Of a stretch of 64,000 bases of DNA, positions 59,245 to 64,000 are shown one piece after another. Position numbers and translations under genes: made by a program. Source of the DNA: JAACFF01 sp963701435 (GTDB taxonomy: Bacteria; Chloroflexota; Anaerolineae; Promineifilales; Promineifilaceae); the NCBI GenBank assembly GCA_963701435.1, contig CAVPAL010000006.1, positions 186,001 to 250,000 on the forward strand, read 5' to 3'. Under the pieces are notes generated by a model, which was given only the letters and a program-made list of their open reading frames with translations, was not told where the DNA came from and did not search any database. Each line of letters starts with the position of its first letter. The stretch's first letter is position 1.

Positions 59245-59904
59245 ATGATGACACAACGATTTGACCGCAAAACAACCCAACAATTAATTCGTGTCGCCGG
59301 CCATGTGGGCGCGCTGATTCCTTTGGCAATCTTGGCCTGGGATTTCTACACTGGAGCCATTGGAGTCGATCCCATTCGGGAGATGACCCTACGCACTGGT
59401 AAGGCGGCGATTACTTTATTGGTTTTATCGCTGGCCGTGACGCCGTTGAATATCTGGCTTGGCTGGAAACAACTGTTTCCCCTGCGGCGCATCTTGGGCG
59501 TTTATGCCTTTATGTATGTTGCGATCCACTTGAGTATTTTTGTCTGGCTGGATTATGGCTTGAATCTTAATCTTATTTACGAAGCGATTTTTGAGAAGCC
59601 GTATGCGCTGGTGGGCTTTTTAGCGTTTCTAATTTTGCTGCCGCTGGCGGCGACCTCCATGCGCTGGGCGATGAAGAAAATGGGCAAGGCGTGGACGCGT
59701 TTGCACAAATGGGTTTATCTGGCCGGTATTCTGGCGGTTCTGCATTATTTGCTGCTGGTCAAGAACGCCTATACGCAGCCGCTTTTTTACGCCATGATTT
59801 TAGGGGTTTTACTCTTATCGCGTATTAAACCGATTCGCCAGGCGATAATTCGGCGGCGGCGGGCCTGGGAAAAGTCGCGCACACTGGTTAAATCAAATAA
59901 TTAG
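59245..59904 (+). CDS. msrQ: MsrQ haem-binding membrane subunit
   Basis: 219 residues with about six transmembrane helices. RTGKAAITLLVLSLAVTPL, the His-containing VYAFMYVAIHLSIFVWLDYG and RLHKWVYLAGILAVLHYLLL are typical of MsrQ/YedZ, where histidines bind b-type haem and pass electrons from the quinone pool to MsrP. Gene order and spacing match the msrPQ operon of other bacteria. A strong terminator follows. Confidence 0.94.
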   Translation: MMTQRFDRKTTQQLIRVAGHVGALIPLAILAWDFYTGAIGVDPIREMTLRTGKAAITLLVLSLAVTPLNIWLGWKQLFPLRRILGVYAFMYVAIHLSIFVWLDYGLNLNLIYEAIFEKPYALVGFLAFLILLPLAATSMRWAMKKMGKAWTRLHKWVYLAGILAVLHYLLLVKNAYTQPLFYAMILGVLLLSRIKPIRQAIIRRRRAWEKSRTLVKSNN

Positions 59905-59932
59905 AATTGAATCAAGTGCTGAACACTCGTTC

Positions 59933-59964
59933 AAAAGCCGGATCAAACGCGATCCGGCTTTTTT
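59933..59964 (+). terminator. Intrinsic terminator after msrQ
   Basis: AAGCCGGATC pairs with GATCCGGCTT around a short AAACGC loop, followed by TTTT. Confidence 0.92.
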
Positions 59965-60076
59965 GTTGCCTGCCAGACGGAAAAACAGCGTCCAGGCGTT
60001 GGGCAGCAAAAGGAATTTTTCGGGTAAACTATGCGTTGTGATGTAGACGTAAACGTTTTTTAGGAATGCTCTGCGA

Positions 60077-61651
60077 ATGGCAAATCAAAAATCATCAGGT
60101 CAGTTAAACAATCAGACGCCTACTGAAATATGGGTACCGGTCACAACAAAAGCCCGCAAAAAACGGCCGTTTGTAACCATCCTCTTTTTCATCACATTCT
60201 TGGCCTTGTGTTTGGGCAGCATGTTGGCAGCTACGGCCGTTGCGTTCATTTTTGTGACAGGCGATATTATTTTGCCCGGCGTCAGCGTATTGGGCATCGA
60301 CATTGGCTTACAATCACGCACTGCTGCGGCTGAACAACTACAAAACGCCTGGCGGGAGCAAACCGTCACGCTGACGGCAGGTGACAGCGCCTGGGTTATG
60401 TCGCCGGACGAATTGGGGATGCTGTTAGACAGCGAAACCACGGTAGACAATGCTTACCAGTTAGGTCGTTCTGTAAACAGCGTTATGACGCTGCCGCAAA
60501 GTGGGCTGGCTGTTGCGCCGGTCTGGACATTTGATACGGCCGTTGCCGCAAGCGCACTTGAAAGCCTGACTGCTGAAATTGCCGTTGCGCCTGTAGACGC
60601 TGGTTTGCAGGTGCAAGGAAACAGCGTCAGCATAACGCCTCCGCAGGAAGGCCAGGCTTTGGATGTGGCGGCGACGCTGGCTGAACTAAATCAGTCACCG
60701 GCGCTCGTTTTACAAAATGGCGCCCTGCCGCTTATAACACGGGCCGTTGCGCCATCGGTCAGCGTGGCGGATGTGACGCCGGTTGTTGCAGAAATTGAAT
60801 CATTCTTAGGCCAAACTTTAACGATTGACGCCTTTGACCCGATTTCGAATGAAACCCACAGTTGGATATTGCCGCCCGACGAGTGGCATGATTGGGTCAC
60901 AATCGGCGTTGATCCGGCTGCAGCGCAAGGGTTTCACTGGTCACTGGAGCCACAGAGCGCAGCGGTTTTTTTTGCTTCTCAAGCTGAAACGTTAGGTGCA
61001 GAAAGATATGTTGATATGGACGGGTTGGTAACGGCCGTTTCGGATGCGCTTGAAATTGCCGAACATAGAATTACGACCCGCATTTATCACCATCCGCGCC
61101 AGCATGTTGTCCAGCCGGGCGAAAGCATGGCCAGCATTGGCTATGATTATGGGATTCCCTATCCCTGGCTGCAGCAGGCTAACCCCGAGATTGCGACGCT
61201 CACGGCCGGACAAACCATCACAATTCCATCCTTCGACGAGATGCTGCCGCTGCCGGTTATCAACGATAAACGCGTCGTCGTCAATATCAGCGAACAACGT
61301 GCACAGGTATTTGAGGATGGACAGTTAAAATGGGATTGGCCCGCCAGCACCGGCATCGACAGCAGCCCCACCGCGCCCGGCATTTTCCAGATTCAAACCC
61401 ACGAACCTACGGCATATGCCTCCAACTGGGATTTGTGGATGCCCAGTTTTATGGGCATTTACCGGCCTGTGCCCACCTCTGATTTTATGAATGGGTTTCA
61501 CGGTTTCCCCACGCGCGGCAATTCGCAGTTGTTATGGACGGGCGATCTGGGGCACAAAGTGACCTATGGCTGTGTGCTGCTCAGTTCGGAAAATGCCGCT
61601 GCGTTGTATGATTGGGCTGAGGAGGGCGTGGTGGTTGAAATACAACCATAA
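60077..61651 (+). CDS. L,D-transpeptidase with LysM and PG-binding domains
   Basis: 524 residues. One N-terminal transmembrane helix (VTILFFITFLALCLGSMLAA) is followed by a region like the VanW/PG_binding_4 domains (VSVLGIDIGLQSRTAAAEQL, repeated once). A LysM lies at about residues 335-380 (HVVQPGESMASIGYDYG, LTAGQTITIPS). The C-terminal YkuD domain has a His in NGFHGFPTRG and the catalytic Cys in HKVTYGCVLLSS. It makes 3-3 cross-links or anchors proteins in the wall. Together with the class A PBP it supports an active peptidoglycan layer. Confidence 0.9.
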   Translation: MANQKSSGQLNNQTPTEIWVPVTTKARKKRPFVTILFFITFLALCLGSMLAATAVAFIFVTGDIILPGVSVLGIDIGLQSRTAAAEQLQNAWREQTVTLTAGDSAWVMSPDELGMLLDSETTVDNAYQLGRSVNSVMTLPQSGLAVAPVWTFDTAVAASALESLTAEIAVAPVDAGLQVQGNSVSITPPQEGQALDVAATLAELNQSPALVLQNGALPLITRAVAPSVSVADVTPVVAEIESFLGQTLTIDAFDPISNETHSWILPPDEWHDWVTIGVDPAAAQGFHWSLEPQSAAVFFASQAETLGAERYVDMDGLVTAVSDALEIAEHRITTRIYHHPRQHVVQPGESMASIGYDYGIPYPWLQQANPEIATLTAGQTITIPSFDEMLPLPVINDKRVVVNISEQRAQVFEDGQLKWDWPASTGIDSSPTAPGIFQIQTHEPTAYASNWDLWMPSFMGIYRPVPTSDFMNGFHGFPTRGNSQLLWTGDLGHKVTYGCVLLSSENAAALYDWAEEGVVVEIQP

Positions 61652-61671
61652 AGTGGTTGAAATACAACCAT
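61630..61671 (+). repeat. Tandem 20-bp duplication at the end of the L,D-transpeptidase gene
   Basis: GTGGTTGAAATACAACCATA occurs at 61630-61649 and again at 61652-61671, two bases apart. Each copy contains the inverted arms TGGTTG/CAACCA. The first copy holds the stop codon. Confidence 0.85.
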
Positions 61672-61730
61672 AGTTCCCACAACGGCCGTTTCCTGTGGCG
61701 CATGGTTGAGCAAAAAGCTATGATTGTGCC

Positions 61731-63659
61731 ATGAATGCATTTACAGTTGCTCCCTATGGTTCCTGGAAATCCCCGTTAACGGCCGATACCCTGCTTGCCG
61801 GCGCAGTTCGCCTGAGTCAAATTTTGTTGGATGGGCATGATTTGTATTGGACGGAGGGACGGCCGTCTGAAGGCGGGCGCAATGTACTCATCAAACAAAC
61901 GCCTGATGGCAAACGAATTGACCTGACGCCGGCCCCATTTAATGTACGAACCCGCGTGCATGAATATGGCGGCGGCGGTTATGCCGTGCGCGAAGGCGTT
62001 GTTTATTTTTCCAACTTTGCAGACCAACGACTCTATCGCCAGGTTCCAGGCACTGAACCGCAGCCCGTGACGCCGGAAACGGCCGTGCGTTTTGCGGATG
62101 GCGTCTTTGCCGGTGACCTGTTTATTTGCGTCCGTGAGGATCATCGACAGGCAGGCGTGGAAGCCGTTAGCACCCTCGTCAGCCTCAAGCTGGATGGCGA
62201 AGATGCCGGAACTGTTTTAGTAGAGGGCGGCGACTTTTATGCCTCACCGTGCGTTAGTCCTGATGGCAAAAAACTGGCCTGGCTGACCTGGAATCACCCC
62301 AACATGCCCTGGGACGGTACCGAATTATGGGTTGCTGACCTGGTCTCGGGTCAATTATTACACCCACAACAAGTTGCCGGCGGGATAGATGAATCGATTT
62401 TTCAGCCGGAATGGTCGCCGGATGGCAGCTTGCATTTTGTTTCAGATCGCAGCGGTTGGTGGAATTTATATCGTTGGGATGGCGGCGAAGTGTGGGCGCT
62501 GTATCCAATGCAAGCGGAGTTCGGCTTTCCACAATGGCAGTTCAGTATGCGTTCATATGCCTTTGCCGATCCGCACACAATCATTTGCAGCGTAGGCCGG
62601 CATGGACGGATGCGCCTGGGCAAGCTGGATACACAAGCTGGAGAACTCGCCTTTTTCGATTTGCCGTTTACTGAAATCCGGTCAGTACAAGTCGCTGCGG
62701 AAAAGGTTGTTTTTGACGCTGCGTCTCCCACTATGCCGGCGTCGATCGTGTATTTAAATTGGCAAGATGGGTCTTTTGAGGTTGTGCGCCAATCCAGCGC
62801 GGTAGAAATTGATGCGGGGTATATTTCTGCGCCGCAGGCGGTTGAATTTCCTACCTCCGGCGGGCTGACTGCCCATGCTTTTTACTACCCGCCCCAAAAT
62901 AAGGATTATCAGCCGCCGGCCGGTGAGCTGCCGCCGCTTTTGGTACTGAGCCACGGCGGCCCAACCAGCGCCGTTTTTGCAACCATGGATCTGGCTAAAT
63001 TATATTGGACCAGCCGTGGCTTTGGCGTTTTGGATGTGAATTATGGCGGCAGCACGGGTTACGGCCGTGCCTACCGGCAGCGATTGAATGAACAGTGGGG
63101 TATTGTGGACGTGGCGGATTGCATCAATGGCGCGCTTTATCTGGCAGACCAGAAAATTGTCGACGCCGCACGTCTGGCCATTCGAGGCGGCAGCGCCGGT
63201 GGATACACGACACTCTGCGCGCTCACTTTCCATGATGTTTTTAAAGCCGGCGCCAGTTATTTTGGGGTTAGCGATGCAGAAGCGCTGGCAAAAGACACTC
63301 ACAAATTTGAATCACGTTATTTGGATAACCTGATTGGTCCATATCCCGAACGGCGCGATCTATACATTGAACGCTCTCCTATTTATTTTGCTGATCAGAT
63401 AAACTGTCCGCTAATTTTGCTGCAAGGATTGGAAGACGAGGTGGTACCGGCCAGCCAGGCGGAATTGATGTATACGGCCGTTAAAACCAAAGGAATTCCC
63501 GTAGCATACCTGCCTTTTGCGGGGGAACAACATGGTTTCCGGCGCTCGGAAAATATCAAGCGTTCCCTGGAAGCAGAGCTGTATTTTTACAGCAAAGTGT
63601 TTGGCTTTGGCCTGGCGGACAGCATAGAACCTCTCCAAATAGAGAATTTATCTATCTAA
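61731..63659 (+). CDS. S9-family (prolyl oligopeptidase/acylaminoacyl) peptidase
   Basis: 642 residues. An N-terminal beta-propeller (SPDGKKLAWLTWNHPNMPWDG, WSPDGSLHFVSDRSGWWNLYR) precedes an alpha/beta hydrolase domain with the nucleophile in RGGSAGGYTTL, the Asp in LLQGLEDEVVP and the His in GEQHGFR. DVNYGGSTGYGRAYR is the family block that includes the oxyanion region. No signal peptide is visible, so it is probably a cytoplasmic peptidase acting on short peptides. It overlaps the end of the convergent small gene by eight bases. Confidence 0.92.
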   Translation: MNAFTVAPYGSWKSPLTADTLLAGAVRLSQILLDGHDLYWTEGRPSEGGRNVLIKQTPDGKRIDLTPAPFNVRTRVHEYGGGGYAVREGVVYFSNFADQRLYRQVPGTEPQPVTPETAVRFADGVFAGDLFICVREDHRQAGVEAVSTLVSLKLDGEDAGTVLVEGGDFYASPCVSPDGKKLAWLTWNHPNMPWDGTELWVADLVSGQLLHPQQVAGGIDESIFQPEWSPDGSLHFVSDRSGWWNLYRWDGGEVWALYPMQAEFGFPQWQFSMRSYAFADPHTIICSVGRHGRMRLGKLDTQAGELAFFDLPFTEIRSVQVAAEKVVFDAASPTMPASIVYLNWQDGSFEVVRQSSAVEIDAGYISAPQAVEFPTSGGLTAHAFYYPPQNKDYQPPAGELPPLLVLSHGGPTSAVFATMDLAKLYWTSRGFGVLDVNYGGSTGYGRAYRQRLNEQWGIVDVADCINGALYLADQKIVDAARLAIRGGSAGGYTTLCALTFHDVFKAGASYFGVSDAEALAKDTHKFESRYLDNLIGPYPERRDLYIERSPIYFADQINCPLILLQGLEDEVVPASQAELMYTAVKTKGIPVAYLPFAGEQHGFRRSENIKRSLEAELYFYSKVFGFGLADSIEPLQIENLSI

Positions 63660-64000
63660 CTGTACGCCGTTTCTTGCGTCCAAAAAAGAGCAGCAGCCCG
63701 CCTAAAACAGCAGCAATGCCCGCAATCTTTTTAACGGGAAAGCCACTTGACGCTTTTACTCCTTTAGCCATGACGGGCATCTTGGCGATTTTTGTTTCAG
63801 CTTCAGCGCATACGCGCGCAAATAACGCCGGATCATGACGATACTGTTCCGCTAACGCACGTTTTTGGGCCAGATCATCATCTGTCAAAAATTCATCAAA
63901 CGAACGCAGCCCGGCAATTTGAAACTGGTGTTTTTTAAACAGACGGTATATTTCTTTGACGCGTTCTACGCTGATATTTCGTCCCAGCGTATAATCCTCG
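63652..64000 (-). CDS. Small membrane-anchored protein, partial at right edge
   Basis: The frame is open from the window edge (EDYTLGRNISVERVKEIYRL near 64000, minus strand) through FDEFLTDDDLAQKRALAEQY to a C-terminal transmembrane helix (IAGIAAVLGGLLLFFG) and a basic tail (RKKRRTVR). The N-terminus is missing. No family is recognised; a tail-anchored helical protein is all that can be said. Confidence 0.65.
   Translation of the reverse strand, partial: EDYTLGRNISVERVKEIYRLFKKHQFQIAGLRSFDEFLTDDDLAQKRALAEQYRHDPALFARVCAEAETKIAKMPVMAKGVKASSGFPVKKIAGIAAVLGGLLLFFGRKKRRTVR

Overview
The window reads as a chromosomal segment of a Chloroflexota-like (Anaerolineae/Ardenticatenia-type) bacterium. This is an inference from gene content and protein style, not from a marker gene: lipoboxes and TAT signals, LysM wall proteins, MsrPQ, GT39 membrane mannosyltransferase-like proteins, an ScfR/RamB-type regulator beside a glyoxylate shunt, and a contractile-injection baseplate cluster. 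No rRNA, tRNA, CRISPR array, transposase, integrase or phage capsid/terminase gene was seen. The palindrome ACGGCCGT recurs about 70 times by eye, against roughly one expected by chance, and is the most striking sequence-scale signature.

Positions 1-24.8 kb, all on the + strand, form the distal part of an extracellular contractile injection system (eCIS, phage-tail-like particle). In order: the tail end of a phospholipase-D-like protein, a subtilisin-family protease, a hub-adaptor-like protein, a giant OmpA/beta-helix/TIG protein, gpD-like hub, gpV-like spike, PAAR tip, gp25 wedge, gpJ and gpI baseplate proteins (gpI carries about eight tandem ~110-residue repeats), a coiled-coil protein, a composite protein with a beta-propeller inserted in a binding domain plus zinc ribbon and helix-hairpin-helix, a 19-repeat fibre protein, and a membrane protein with three holin-LLH-like repeats. 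Tube, sheath and AAA+ genes are not in view and would be expected to the left. Many of these genes are broken by single-base frameshifts, far more densely than the rest of the window.

Positions 24.8-33 kb hold an MrfA/YprA-type helicase with an HNH insertion, a 92-residue orphan, and a convergent intergenic region with a cluster of DnaA-box-like sequences (candidate replication origin). Next come the glyoxylate shunt: a divergent ScfR-like regulator, malate synthase and isocitrate lyase, with two copies of a palindromic operator and a sigma70-type promoter between them.

Positions 33-64 kb are housekeeping and envelope genes: a CmpB-like membrane protein, a left-handed beta-helix protein, a CinA/NMN-adenylyltransferase-like fusion, two GT39 proteins, a YhaM-like HD exonuclease, UbiX, a PNPOx-like protein, a NYN/OST-HTH protein, a methyltransferase, a penicillin-acylase-family hydrolase, PlsC, a GT4 glycosyltransferase, a glycoside-hydrolase lipoprotein, a LysM surface protein, a frameshifted class A PBP, MsrP-MsrQ, an L,D-transpeptidase and an S9 peptidase. 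A dispersed ~113-bp intergenic repeat with AGGTAA/TTACCT ends occurs five times here. One copy sits in frame inside the signal peptide of the glycoside-hydrolase lipoprotein.
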